This document shows positions 53,213 through 61,298 of a stretch of 64,000 nucleotides of DNA, in pieces. The notes beneath the pieces are model-generated. The model did no database searches. It saw only the letters and a list, made by a program, of their open reading frames with translations, and was not told where the DNA came from. Source of the DNA: Nocardia mangyaensis (GTDB taxonomy: Bacteria; Actinomycetota; Actinomycetes; Mycobacteriales; Mycobacteriaceae); NCBI RefSeq assembly GCF_001886715.1, contig NZ_CP018082.1, positions 1,674,001 to 1,738,000 on the forward strand, in the 5' to 3' direction. Each line of letters starts with the position of its first letter. The first letter of the stretch is position 1. A program made the position numbers and the translations under genes.

Positions 53213-54424
53213 ATGTCTATGACAACGGGCGAGACCATCCGGCGGATTCGTAGATCCATCGGGATGACCCAGGCGGATCTGGGTGCGCTCCTTCATTTCA
53301 CCCAACCGGCAATTTCGCAGCTGGAGCACGACGGCCCCGCCAGCTACGATCTCCGCGTGTTGCGCCGTGTGGCCATCGCACTCCAAGTGCCATTGGCCAT
53401 ACTGGCGGCCGAGTCGGACGAGGAGGCAGACGTGCGGCGTCGCCAGTTCTTCAAGACGGGTGCGGTTGGGGTTGCTACGGCTGTCGGTGGAAACAAGCGC
53501 CAGGAGATCGCTTCGTCCGCGTCTTCTGGACCGAAGGTCGGTGCCACGGATGTCGAACGAATTACCAAGAGCATCGACAAGATTCACGAATTACAGCTGA
53601 TGGCTGGCGGTGATCGGCTGTGCGAGATCGCCTCCAACGAAGTGCGCTACATCGAGCAACTCCTCGATGCTGGCAGCTACAGCGACAAGGTAGGCAAAGC
53701 GCTCACCAGCGCCGGGGCCGAGATGATGACCGCCGCAGGCTGGGTGCATTACGACGCAGGCCGTTGGAAGGATGCCAAGCGCTACTACGCCGACGCGGCT
53801 CAGGCAGCCACCGTCAGTGGCGACGGGATCGCCGCCGCCCATACCTGGATCAACGCCTGCCTGCTGTCGTATCGGGAAGGTTCACGGCCGAAAGAGGGCG
53901 TGCAGCTCGCCCAAGCCGCGCAACTCGCCGCCAGGAGAGAGGGCGGCCCAAAGCTGCGGGCACTGGCCGCAATTCGCGAGGCCGAGGCGCTCAGCGTGAT
54001 TGGCGATCGTTCGGCGATGGTTGGTGCGGTCAATCGGGCGCACCGGGCGTATGAATCGACCAGAGGTCATGATCCGGCCTACCTTGCTCATCTGCCGGAA
54101 GCGCAGCTCAGCGGATTGACCGGCCTGGCGTTCATGCGAATGGGCGACCACAGTGAAGCCACCACATATCTGCGATCTGCCATCGGCGGCACCGCGGCCT
54201 ACCCGCGTGAGCAGACTGCCTGGCAGGTTCGCTTGGCTGAGAACTATGTTCAGGCCGGGGCGATTGCCGATGGCTGCGGGGTACTAATCGAGAACTTCCA
54301 AGGCGTCAGCAAGGTGGCCTCGACACGCCTGCAAACGACGCTTACCGAGATCGCGGATGAGCTGCGTCGGCATGTAGCGGTGGCGGAAGTACGCGAGTTT
54401 TTCGGGCTGTGGACGGCACGGTGA
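53213..54424 (+). CDS. XRE-family regulator with TPR-like domain
   Basis: This 403-residue protein has an N-terminal HTH (ETIRRIRRSIGMTQADLGALLHFTQPAISQLEHDGPASYDLRVLRRVAIALQVPLAIL) and a helical-repeat remainder (AGWVHYDAGRWKDAKRYYADAAQAA; YREGSRPKEGVQLAQAAQLAARREGGPKLRALAAIREAEALS) like TPR arrays of peptide-sensing actinobacterial regulators. It is divergent from the three small genes at 51962-52910 and likely controls them through the inverted repeat in between. Its 3' end lies 2 bp before the convergent YunG-like gene. Confidence 0.82.
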   Translation: MSMTTGETIRRIRRSIGMTQADLGALLHFTQPAISQLEHDGPASYDLRVLRRVAIALQVPLAILAAESDEEADVRRRQFFKTGAVGVATAVGGNKRQEIASSASSGPKVGATDVERITKSIDKIHELQLMAGGDRLCEIASNEVRYIEQLLDAGSYSDKVGKALTSAGAEMMTAAGWVHYDAGRWKDAKRYYADAAQAATVSGDGIAAAHTWINACLLSYREGSRPKEGVQLAQAAQLAARREGGPKLRALAAIREAEALSVIGDRSAMVGAVNRAHRAYESTRGHDPAYLAHLPEAQLSGLTGLAFMRMGDHSEATTYLRSAIGGTAAYPREQTAWQVRLAENYVQAGAIADGCGVLIENFQGVSKVASTRLQTTLTEIADELRRHVAVAEVREFFGLWTAR

Positions 54425-54426
54425 GG

Positions 54427-54819
54427 CTAGTCACTGAGACGTTCGGCAACCCTTGCCCGTAGCAGTTCGTAGCGCTGCTTGGTGTGCTCGTAGGAGAGAC
54501 AGAACTCGCGGGTTGAGGCGAAGCCCTTGGTTTTCGGTGCCGGTTCGGAGAACTGGGTGTGTTCCGGGAACTGCTCGGCAGTGAGATCAACCGGCCTGCC
54601 GTCGATGAGATTGAAGTAATGGGAGACGGTATCGCCGCTGGGCAAGGTGGCGGTGGTGTGAAGGATATCGCCGCCCAGATGATCGTTGACGACGCAGGCG
54701 GTCACGGCACACTGCCCCTTGGCGCGGTTGTTCTCGGTCCAGGCTGCGGCAGCGCTCGTGTCGGCTGACCAGGCGGATCGGATCGCTTGGCGGAGTGCTT
54801 CGAGCGGTACGGCAACCAT
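54427..54819 (-). CDS. YunG-like protein
   Basis: This 130-residue protein from ATG 54819 reads MVAVPLEALRQAIRSAWSADTSAAAAWTENNRAKGQCAVTACVVNDHLGGDILHTTATLPSGDTVSHYFNLIDGRPVDLTAEQFPE, matching the YunG family with a conserved Cys-His-Asp-like arrangement (GQCAVTA, SHYFNLIDG) that resembles papain-type folds. Its role is unknown. It is convergent with the XRE regulator and may be an accessory gene of this region. The longer upstream frame is not supported. Confidence 0.75.
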   Translation of the reverse strand: MVAVPLEALRQAIRSAWSADTSAAAAWTENNRAKGQCAVTACVVNDHLGGDILHTTATLPSGDTVSHYFNLIDGRPVDLTAEQFPEHTQFSEPAPKTKGFASTREFCLSYEHTKQRYELLRARVAERLSD

Positions 54820-55378
54820 GAAGGCGAGGGTATCGCGGCTGTGCAAGATCGCGCGGTTTGGGAGGCTCGGCAACCCTTGGAATGGATGGGGCCGTGGACC
54901 ATGCCGAACAATTTTTCTCTGCATCGCGCGGGCCGATCATCCTGACAACCCAGCGCGACTCGGAACTCTGCTAATGGCCAGTAAACATCACAATTCAATA
55001 ACATAAATTGCGTTCGAGAAACTGGTCGGTCGAATATTTTAGTGGCCTAAATGCCTTCTGGCCTGGCATTCTGTCCGCTCGTGCAGCGGCCTCGCAGTTG
55101 CTGTGGTCGGTCACCAAGGGTTAGATGCCCTCGGCGTTCGAACAGACTTTCCAGCCGAGAGTTACACCGCTGTAAGCTGTATGGCGGTACAGCAAACCCC
55201 AGGCCGGATGCCTAGGGGCTCTGGCCTGGGGTTGCATCTACTTGGCGGTAGGCGGCTGAAGTTACCAGGGGGACTGTGGGGTGTCAGTGATGGCGACCAC
55301 ATCGTGACCAGAGATTTATTTGCTGCTGCCACGAGGCCCGAAGCGGACGCCGAGGGTCATGGTGAAAGGTGGCTCAAT
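54820..55378. other. Non-coding stretch with a terminator-like hairpin
   Basis: About 560 bp between the divergent YunG-like and 54-residue genes hold no supported gene. An 11-bp perfect hairpin, AACCCCAGGCC (55195-55205) with GGCCTGGGGTT (55223-55233), lies within it. The AT-rich segment 54960-55040 (AATAACATAAATTG) may be a promoter region. No other feature is seen. Confidence 0.5.
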
Positions 55379-55543
55379 ATGAGTCAGGTTGGCACGATTG
55401 CTCATACTGGATCTACCTGCCCTGAGAGCGGGGTGTGGCAGGTCGTCGGTAATCCGTCGACGACTGCTCCGATTGCCAAGGGTAATGTTATGCCGCCGTA
55501 CAGCGGCCAGGCCGTCGATTGGAAGCTGATTCAGCTGGCCTAG
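55379..55543 (+). CDS. 54-residue YjzC-like protein
   Basis: Product MSQVGTIAHTGSTCPESGVWQVVGNPSTTAPIAKGNVMPPYSGQAVDWKLIQLA resembles the short YjzC/toxin-system-like family with a TGxxCPxSGxW start and MPPYxGxAVxW end. It has one cysteine and no other motif. The ATG at 55379 is preceded by AAAGGTGG. A longer in-frame extension upstream to 55103 has no family similarity. It lies 155 bp before the TIR gene; a link to that locus is unproven. Confidence 0.62.
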   Translation: MSQVGTIAHTGSTCPESGVWQVVGNPSTTAPIAKGNVMPPYSGQAVDWKLIQLA

Positions 55544-55698
55544 TCGGCTGGAGGGTATCGCCGTCGGTTTGGTGGGTCGCGGTCGGCGGCCCGCCGAGTC
55601 GACGATTCCGATATATTGTTGATGTCCAGGAATTGTCAGTGCTTGCGCGTCGCCTCAAGTCTCCGGTGTCAAGATTGATCCAAGATCAAAGGATAAAC

Positions 55699-56214
55699 GT
55701 GGGTTACAGGAATAAGACATATGTTGCATTTGCTAGTGAAGATATCCACTGCTACCGAATGATGGAAGCATGGCGCGATAACGAGAAAATCGACTTCAAT
55801 TTCTTTGATGCTCATGATCTGAACATCTCCAAAGACTCAAGCCTTCCTGAAACGATCAAAAGAAACCTTCGTGCACGCATGACGAATGCAAAGCAGATCG
55901 TGCTTCTTGGGAGCGCTAGTGCAAGGAGGAAGGGTGGGAACGGTGTTTCGTTTCTCGCTCATGAAGTAAAGTTGGCAATCGAGTTCAAGTTGCCCGTCGT
56001 GGTTGCCAATATTAAGAACACTCGGGATCGTTCGGTCGACCGCTCGATTATTCCGCAGCCCTTCCTGGATGTCGACTACTACACGGTCTCGGTAACGTTC
56101 CAGCCGAAGATTATCCAGCACGCACTCGACAACTATGCCTCGACATTTTCTAGTTCTGAGAAGGCGGGGCCGCATATCTACCCGGACAAGGTCTATTCGT
56201 CTCTTGGGCTGTGA
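55699..56214 (+). CDS. thsB: Thoeris TIR-like protein ThsB (type II-like)
   Basis: This 171-residue protein fits the TIR-like ThsB family (DUF1863 type): KTYVAFASEDIHCYRMMEAWRDNEKIDFNFFDAHDLNISKDSS, then ETIKRNLRARMTNAKQIVLLGSASARRKGGNGVSFLAHEVKLAIEFKLPVVVANI. Such proteins sense infection and cleave NAD to a signal molecule. The GTG at 55699 is chosen because AAAGGA sits right before it and the TIR fold starts there; longer forms up to 55519 are possible. The membrane-Macro protein at 56718 is the likely receiver. The gene is convergent with the HIT gene, 54 bp apart, unusual for Thoeris, and low in GC. Confidence 0.82.
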   Translation: MGYRNKTYVAFASEDIHCYRMMEAWRDNEKIDFNFFDAHDLNISKDSSLPETIKRNLRARMTNAKQIVLLGSASARRKGGNGVSFLAHEVKLAIEFKLPVVVANIKNTRDRSVDRSIIPQPFLDVDYYTVSVTFQPKIIQHALDNYASTFSSSEKAGPHIYPDKVYSSLGL

Positions 56215-56268
56215 CAGGTCGCTATCGGTGATGTGTCGAGCTGCAGGTCGCCAATCGTGGCGGTGATA

Positions 56269-56718
56269 TCAGCACAGGTGATCCGAGCCTGCACGGATCT
56301 TGGCGGCGATCCGATCAGTCTCGTCGATCGTTAGCTCCGGGACCTCCCCGAACTCGGTGCCACCATCGGGGAGGGTTCCGGCAACGTGGAAGTGAACGTG
56401 TGGAATCGTTTGGTGAGCAGCCGTGCCGTTGTTCTGCCACACAGCAATGCCGGGACGCTCGAACGCTTCGTCGATTGCTTTGGCGACCAAGGCGACGGTG
56501 TCAATGATTGCGTGTCGTTCGTCCTCGCTCAGGTCTAGAAGCGTGGGGGCGTGGCGGACAGGTACCACGATGATGTGGCCAACTCCTCGCTGCTCGCGGG
56601 TTACAAGCGCTGCGACACGGTCTGAGCGACAGAGAATGGTGAATGGACGTCGGCCACTTAGGTAGTCGCAGAATGCGCACCGGGTTACTTCGGGTAGCGA
56701 GAGGTTCGACTCAGTCAT
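56269..56718 (-). CDS. HIT-family nucleotide hydrolase/transferase coupled to ThsA-like gene
   Basis: This 149-residue protein has the histidine-triad motif IPHVHFHV near residue 108 and the family start (CAFCDYLSGRRPFTILCRSDRVAALVTREQRGVGHIIVVPVRHAPTLLDL), including the CxxC zinc pair seen in many HIT proteins. HIT enzymes cleave AMP-linked phosphoramidates, dinucleoside polyphosphates and related bonds. The ATG overlaps the upstream ThsA-like stop (ATGA), so both are translated together. In a signalling system based on an NAD-derived molecule, a HIT hydrolase could remove or modify the signal. This is inference; I know of no described HIT gene in Thoeris. Confidence 0.85.
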   Translation of the reverse strand: MTESNLSLPEVTRCAFCDYLSGRRPFTILCRSDRVAALVTREQRGVGHIIVVPVRHAPTLLDLSEDERHAIIDTVALVAKAIDEAFERPGIAVWQNNGTAAHQTIPHVHFHVAGTLPDGGTEFGEVPELTIDETDRIAAKIRAGSDHLC

Positions 56719-57578
56719 CACTGCTCCAATGAGGTGAGAAATGCTTGGAACTCCGCCATATTGATGTTATCGGCGGTAGTTTGGGTGACGACGATACGCA
56801 GCTCTCTGGAGAACCTATGCCTTCTCGTCCTCAGTACGAACGAGAAGGCGATCAATCGTGCCGAGACTTCACCGGTGAGCTCGGATATCCGTGACTGGCC
56901 TTGTCCAATCAGTGGTACACAAACGGGCGCACCGTTGCTGTGGCGGTCGCACGCGTCCCATACGGCGTCGAGGCTGTCCAATACTCCGCGTATTGAGCCT
57001 TGTGCAACGTTGTGAACATCCATGTCGGTGTATGCGACACAGAAGTATTTCTGTGCGTTGGTTGCCGACAGGGTTGCCACCGTCCCGATCGGGTACACGA
57101 CCTGCTTGCCGGGTTTGTTTATCGGACTGTTTGCGGCGGGCGCTATTCCCGACAGTGCGGAGTCGAGCGCCATGTCTAGTCGTACTTCTGAACCGGCGTA
57201 GATCCTGTTGAGAAAGTGCGCTTGAACGCTGTTTGGCGCAATTATTCCGCCAGTAACAGATGTGTCGAACGTTGAGGTCATCCCGATGAGGAGACTGCCG
57301 TCGGTCTGGTCGAACAGGTCGCCTACGACGAGGCGGATGGTCGCATTGGACGAATAGCGCTTCTGTGGGAGCCGTGGCCGCTCCACCACGAGTGCCCACG
57401 TGAGCGCGACGACAGCCACTACGGCGACGACCCACCACTTCTTCTTAAACAGGTCCGGATAGAACAGTGCCCACAGCCCGAGGCTGACAGCCATCAAGCC
57501 AACAGCGGCAAATACTCTCTGACCGAACTGTTTCCAGAATCGGAGGTGGCGTGCCTGTGCAAAATAGCGCCGGATCAT
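56718..57578 (-). CDS. thsA: Membrane-anchored Macro-domain protein, ThsA of type II Thoeris
   Basis: This 286-residue protein has two membrane helices (residues about 24-45 VFAAVGLMAVSLGLWALFYP and 48-68 WWVVAVVAVVALTWALVV) then a Macro-like domain (TIRLVVGDLFDQTDGSLLIGMTSTFDTSV, APNSVQAHFL, GSIRGVLDSLDAVWDACDRHSNGAPVCVPLIGQGQSRI). That two-helix-plus-Macro plan is the type II Thoeris ThsA, in which the Macro domain binds histidine-ADP-ribose made by ThsB and the helices disrupt the membrane. The partner TIR gene is convergent rather than co-directional. The stop overlaps the HIT start. Confidence 0.8.
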   Translation of the reverse strand: MIRRYFAQARHLRFWKQFGQRVFAAVGLMAVSLGLWALFYPDLFKKKWWVVAVVAVVALTWALVVERPRLPQKRYSSNATIRLVVGDLFDQTDGSLLIGMTSTFDTSVTGGIIAPNSVQAHFLNRIYAGSEVRLDMALDSALSGIAPAANSPINKPGKQVVYPIGTVATLSATNAQKYFCVAYTDMDVHNVAQGSIRGVLDSLDAVWDACDRHSNGAPVCVPLIGQGQSRISELTGEVSARLIAFSFVLRTRRHRFSRELRIVVTQTTADNINMAEFQAFLTSLEQ

Positions 57579-57695
57579 GAATCGAAATCCCCCTCGGGAC
57601 GGTCCTTTGCAACGCAGGCTACGAGTCCCTTCGGGGGCTGTTGTCTCCCGTCGGGAGCTGCCGTCTCGTCACGATCGCGCTGGCTGACTTATACT

Positions 57696-58823
57696 CTAGC
57701 CGCCCTCTGTGACGGCGCTTGCGTTGGCGCCGTTCGGCTTCTGTCGCTCGGTCTCGGTACGGTTCGATTGGTCACCGCTGGTGGCCGGATTCATCCCATG
57801 GCGGGGCAGGCGGCGGAAAACGTACTGCTCGCGCACTACGTTGCCGTCCACGCTCTGATCGACAAGTTGGGTCCGCCACTCTGTGCGGGCAGGTAAGTCT
57901 ATTCCGTCGAGAGGTTGAGCATCGGGATGATGGACGATCCAGCGTGTGGCCTGGCCGGCGACTTCCCGGTTGATGAACCGGATGAGCGAGTCCCGGTCTT
58001 CCTGTGTTGCCGAGTTTGGCAGGCCGAGCTTTTCCGGGTCTGCCGTGGTGTCACGAATTTGTAGGATCACACGGTCGCTAAGCGGAAACCACATCACCCG
58101 CGCTGATCCGAATCCCACGGGATCGTCGCCTGGGCTCCACCACACAATAGGTTCGTCGCTGGTGAGAACCGAGCCTGGGCGTCCGACGATCAGGCTCCAT
58201 GCCATGCAGTCGGCGAGCCTCTCATTGATCTGCGTAAATGCCATCCGGATGCTTTCCTGAACCAACACTGCTTGGGGTGCGAACAAGCGAGGTCCGTCAT
58301 CGCCGGTCATCTCACGTCGGTACGCCAGTACGCTTGCATGGGTAGGTCGCTGGCCGCGCTCGACCAGCCAGTCTCGGATCTCATCATCGGAAACGGTCTC
58401 CCGCAGATATTGTCGCGCGCTGTGGGTCGCGAGAGCGTTCAGGTCTTCACGCCATCGGTGCCCGCGTACCGTCTGCAAAGCGACGAAGTTGATCAGGTGG
58501 TACCAGTCCTCCTGTGTCATGGAGGCGAGGCTGAGTTCCCGCGTGAACTTATCGATCACTTTCAAGCCTTCGCCTTCAAAGTGGCTGAGATGGTTTTCAA
58601 CCAGTTCTGGGTCGTGCCCCTGACGGTCTTTCTCGCGTGCCAGATCATCGGTTTCGATTCGATAGAAGCCAACTTCAGTGCACGCCTTATCGACCGATTT
58701 AGGGATTATTCGGCTCGAATCATCTCGATCCACCAGTGCTACAACTGGGTACTTCTTGCCTGGTTTGGCTTTGGCGAAGTGCCGTAGGTAAGCCTCTGGG
58801 ATGAGATGGTGCCGAGGTGTCAT
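57696..58823 (-). CDS. DUF4238 family protein
   Basis: This 375-residue protein starts MTPRHHLIPEAYLRHFAKAKPGKKYPVVALVDRDD, the DUF4238 signature, and has a middle GLKVIDKFTRELSLASMTQEDWYHLINFVALQTVRGHRWREDL and C-terminal SVLTSDEPIVWWSPGDD region. The family is frequent near restriction and defence genes but has no known function. It lies 118 bp upstream of ThsA on the same strand, so may be cotranscribed or a separate unit; the gap has no clear operator. A helical zinc-independent nuclease fold cannot be seen. Confidence 0.78.
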   Translation of the reverse strand: MTPRHHLIPEAYLRHFAKAKPGKKYPVVALVDRDDSSRIIPKSVDKACTEVGFYRIETDDLAREKDRQGHDPELVENHLSHFEGEGLKVIDKFTRELSLASMTQEDWYHLINFVALQTVRGHRWREDLNALATHSARQYLRETVSDDEIRDWLVERGQRPTHASVLAYRREMTGDDGPRLFAPQAVLVQESIRMAFTQINERLADCMAWSLIVGRPGSVLTSDEPIVWWSPGDDPVGFGSARVMWFPLSDRVILQIRDTTADPEKLGLPNSATQEDRDSLIRFINREVAGQATRWIVHHPDAQPLDGIDLPARTEWRTQLVDQSVDGNVVREQYVFRRLPRHGMNPATSGDQSNRTETERQKPNGANASAVTEGG

Positions 58824-59255
58824 GCTTCGTTTCTCCTGCCCGCGACAAGTTAATTTGTCCTCGCGTCAACCGGTCGCTGGGGGTGGCGTGTGGCAGCGGC
58901 GTATCTGGCGATGATACCCAGCGCAAGCGTCGTTCTGCTGGTGCGGCTTTCGATGGACATGATGCGGGCGGCGAGGATGGATCGGTGGTCTCGCGGGTCG
59001 GTCAAACCGAGTGAACTTCCAGCCCGCGAAGATCCGCCGAACTGTGGCCGAAACCCTGAATTCCCTTGATAATAGCCACTTTTCGAGGTACAGTTAACTT
59101 ATGGCGACCACGCATTTGAGACGTTAGCGATCTTATATCCCGCATCCACGAGGGGCGCCATTTATGGCGTCCCTCGTGCTGTTTACGGGCAACAAGATCC
59201 TGACCCCTCGTTGCTGGTGGCCACGTCACTGTAGTCACAGCAAAGGAGGCAGCTT
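58824..59255. other. Intergenic region before the serine integrase, with hairpin
   Basis: These 432 bp hold no supported gene. A 14-bp stem, CACGAGGGGCGCCA (59147-59160) with TGGCGTCCCTCGTG (59165-59178), forms around a TTTA loop with one G-T pair; it lies about 80 bp before the integrase start and could act as a terminator of upstream transcripts or a regulatory hairpin. The AT-rich 59080-59100 segment may be a promoter. Confidence 0.55.
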
Positions 59256-61235
59256 ATGGACGAGAGCAACGCTCGCAACATTCCGGCATACATTCAGGAT
59301 CTGGTCACAGCCAGGCACGGTCGCGCGAACAGGGGAGAGCCCGGTTCCCTGGAAACCGAGTTCGGAGCCACTCCGCTGCTCGCTCCGTCAGCACCGACGC
59401 TGATCTACCTCCGAGTGTCCACGAAAGGGCAGCTCGACACTGCCCTCGACATCGACCCCAACGGGCTGTCCATCGCCACCCAGCAGGATGAATGCGTCAC
59501 CAAGGTCAACGCCGTCGGCGGCGAACTGGTACATCCACCGTTCATCGAGGGCGGCGTCTCCGCCAAGGACGTCGAGCACCGACCGGCGTTCAAGCAGATG
59601 CTCGCCTACATCCACGCCCATCCCGGCATCAAGTACGTCATCACCTACAACCGGGCGCGCGCCTTCCGAAATCATTTTGACGCCGCCATCCACATCGCTC
59701 AGCTCCAGAAGTTCGGCATCCGCCTGATCACCGTCAAAGATGACTTCGGCGAAGGCCCCGCCGCCACCGCGATGGAGGGCATGCTTGATGTCATGAACGG
59801 CCTCATGAACACCATGAACGGCCTCGACGTCGCCGCCAAGATGGCCTACAAAGCCACCCACGGCGGCACCATCGGCCGCGCCAAACTCGGCTACCTCAAC
59901 ACCAAAACCGACATCGGCGGCAAGAAGATCGCCACCGTCACCCTCGATCCCGAGCGCGCCACCCTTGTGCATAAAGCCTGGGAACTGTACGCCACTGGCG
60001 AGTACAGCATCGAACGCCTCGAAGCCACCATGGCCGACCTCGGCCTGACCGCCCGCCCGGCCGCCCGCAACCCCCATATCCATCCCGTGTCCGCCAACAA
60101 GCTGGACCAGATGCTCGGTGACCCGTACTACCTGGGGTACGTCATCTACAAGGGCGACATCTATCCCGGCAACCACGAACCCCTCGTCGATGAAGAACTG
60201 TTCCAGAAAGTCCAGGAAGTCCGTGACCTCAGAAGCGCCAGAGGCCAACGCGACCGCGTCCACCAGCACTACCTCAAAGGCGGCATCTTCTGTCAGCGTT
60301 GCCACACCCAGGGCCGCACCTCGCGCCTGATCTTCACCCAGCCCACCGGCAGGGCAGGCAAGAAGTACGGCTACTTCGTGTGCCGGGGTCGTCAAGAGGG
60401 CTTGTGCGATCTGCCGCACCTTCGGATCGAGGATGTCGAAGGCGCGATAGTCGAGCACTACCGCAGCTTCGCGCTGCCGACCGGGTTTATCACCGACGTG
60501 CGCCGTGTCCTAAATCACACCCTGAGCAACGAACACGCCGCCACCAAGGAACTCCACGCCAGTCTGGCTCGGCGTATCCGCGATCTTGATACGCAGGAAA
60601 ACCGGCTCGTTGATGCCCTCGCCGACGGCACCCTGCCCGGCGACAAGATCCGCGCCAAACTTCGCGATATCACCATCCAAAAAGACCGCCTCAAGCTCGG
60701 ATTGGCTGACGCCAGCGCCGAACTCGCCGCCGGGGCTGATGTCCTGCGCCGCAGCCTCGACCTTCTGGTGAACCCATACGCGATGTACCAGAGTGGTGCC
60801 GACAACATCCGCCGCCTGCTCAACCAAACCTTCTTCGAGCGCTTTTACCTCGATGAGACCACCAACACCGTCGTTCCGGCCGATGACAAGACGCCACTGT
60901 TCGCGGAACTGCACGAGGCCAACCGGATTCACCAACGCCGAACAGCCGGGCGGGGCATCACTGCGGTCTCACGCGCCGCCCACGGCCGGATAGACGGCAC
61001 AACCAGCCAGCAGGGCACGCAACCCGACGCCAACGCTCAGCGAGCCACACACAGCCAAGACTCCGGATACGACAAGAGCCCCCGCTATGCGGAGGCTCCT
61101 ACCCGTACGGATGCTGAATCTTCTTCTACTGTCCCGCCCGAACCATCCCTTGCCGACGTTTTGTCGGTCGGTGATTCGAGTACGGCACTTATGGTGGGCG
61201 CAGAGGGGATCGAACCCCCGACCGCTGGTGTGTAA
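59256..61235 (+). CDS. Large serine recombinase (integrase)
   Basis: This 659-residue protein has the serine resolvase catalytic domain with Ser55 in LIYLRVSTKGQ, the second active-site motif RARAFRNHFD near 135, then a recombinase domain (about 230-330), a zinc ribbon (FCQRCHT...FVCRGRQEGLCDL) near 347-390 and a coiled coil (DVEGAIVEHYRS; RIRDLDTQENRLVDALADG). That is a complete large serine integrase, able to integrate and excise the element. The ATG at 59256 has an AAAGGAGG site. Its last codons and stop TAA (61233-61235) lie in the tRNA-Val 3' half, so its C-terminus (EGIEPPTAGV) is attachment-site sequence. Confidence 0.92.
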   Translation: MDESNARNIPAYIQDLVTARHGRANRGEPGSLETEFGATPLLAPSAPTLIYLRVSTKGQLDTALDIDPNGLSIATQQDECVTKVNAVGGELVHPPFIEGGVSAKDVEHRPAFKQMLAYIHAHPGIKYVITYNRARAFRNHFDAAIHIAQLQKFGIRLITVKDDFGEGPAATAMEGMLDVMNGLMNTMNGLDVAAKMAYKATHGGTIGRAKLGYLNTKTDIGGKKIATVTLDPERATLVHKAWELYATGEYSIERLEATMADLGLTARPAARNPHIHPVSANKLDQMLGDPYYLGYVIYKGDIYPGNHEPLVDEELFQKVQEVRDLRSARGQRDRVHQHYLKGGIFCQRCHTQGRTSRLIFTQPTGRAGKKYGYFVCRGRQEGLCDLPHLRIEDVEGAIVEHYRSFALPTGFITDVRRVLNHTLSNEHAATKELHASLARRIRDLDTQENRLVDALADGTLPGDKIRAKLRDITIQKDRLKLGLADASAELAAGADVLRRSLDLLVNPYAMYQSGADNIRRLLNQTFFERFYLDETTNTVVPADDKTPLFAELHEANRIHQRRTAGRGITAVSRAAHGRIDGTTSQQGTQPDANAQRATHSQDSGYDKSPRYAEAPTRTDAESSSTVPPEPSLADVLSVGDSSTALMVGAEGIEPPTAGV

Positions 61236-61266
61236 AACCAGTGCTCTACCGCTGAGCTATACGCCC
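61195..61266 (-). tRNA. tRNA-Val(TAC)
   Basis: On the minus strand a 72-nt cloverleaf: acceptor GGGCGTA pairs with TGCGCCC, D-arm AGCTCAGCGGTAGAGC, anticodon stem CTGGT/ACCAG around TTTACAC (anticodon TAC, complement at 61232-61234), T-arm GGGGGTTCGATCCCC, discriminator A. CCA is not encoded. It is the insertion target of the element. Confidence 0.95.
61198..61237. repeat. Right attachment-site copy (att core in tRNA-Val)
   Basis: 40 bp identical to 30681-30720. It covers the anticodon loop to within two bases of the acceptor 3' end of tRNA-Val, so the tRNA remains intact after integration. The crossover must lie within it. Confidence 0.9.
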
Positions 61267-61298
61267 TGGCACCGCCGGGGAGAACCGGCGGTGACGGT

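Larger units (their letters stand above)
30681..61237. mobile_element. Integrated element at tRNA-Val(TAC) with defence cargo (~30.5 kb)
   Basis: The element is bounded by a perfect 40-bp direct repeat (30681-30720, 61198-61237) from the 3' half of tRNA-Val. It has a broken tyrosine integrase near the left end, an intact large serine integrase at the right end, a relaxase-like protein, a TraG-like ATPase and a repressor/ImmA control operon. Several cargo genes (34,691-38,130; 48,249-51,898; 55,699-56,214) are visibly richer in A/T than the flanks. I see no VirB4-like ATPase, so it may be mobilised by a helper rather than self-transmissible. Confidence 0.85.

Noticed and set aside
55103..55378. 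N-terminal extension of the 54-residue YjzC-like protein
   Set aside because: It includes a hairpin and repeated low-information codons and has no family match; the ATG at 55379 with AAAGGTGG is better.
59388..60458. 356-codon minus-strand frame inside the serine integrase
   Set aside because: The integrase has all family motifs on the plus strand. The opposite frame is a typical Gly/Val/Ala-rich shadow.
30681..61237. CRISPR array within the element
   Set aside because: No regularly spaced repeats of 25-40 bp with unique spacers were seen; the repeats found are only two copies or palindromes.
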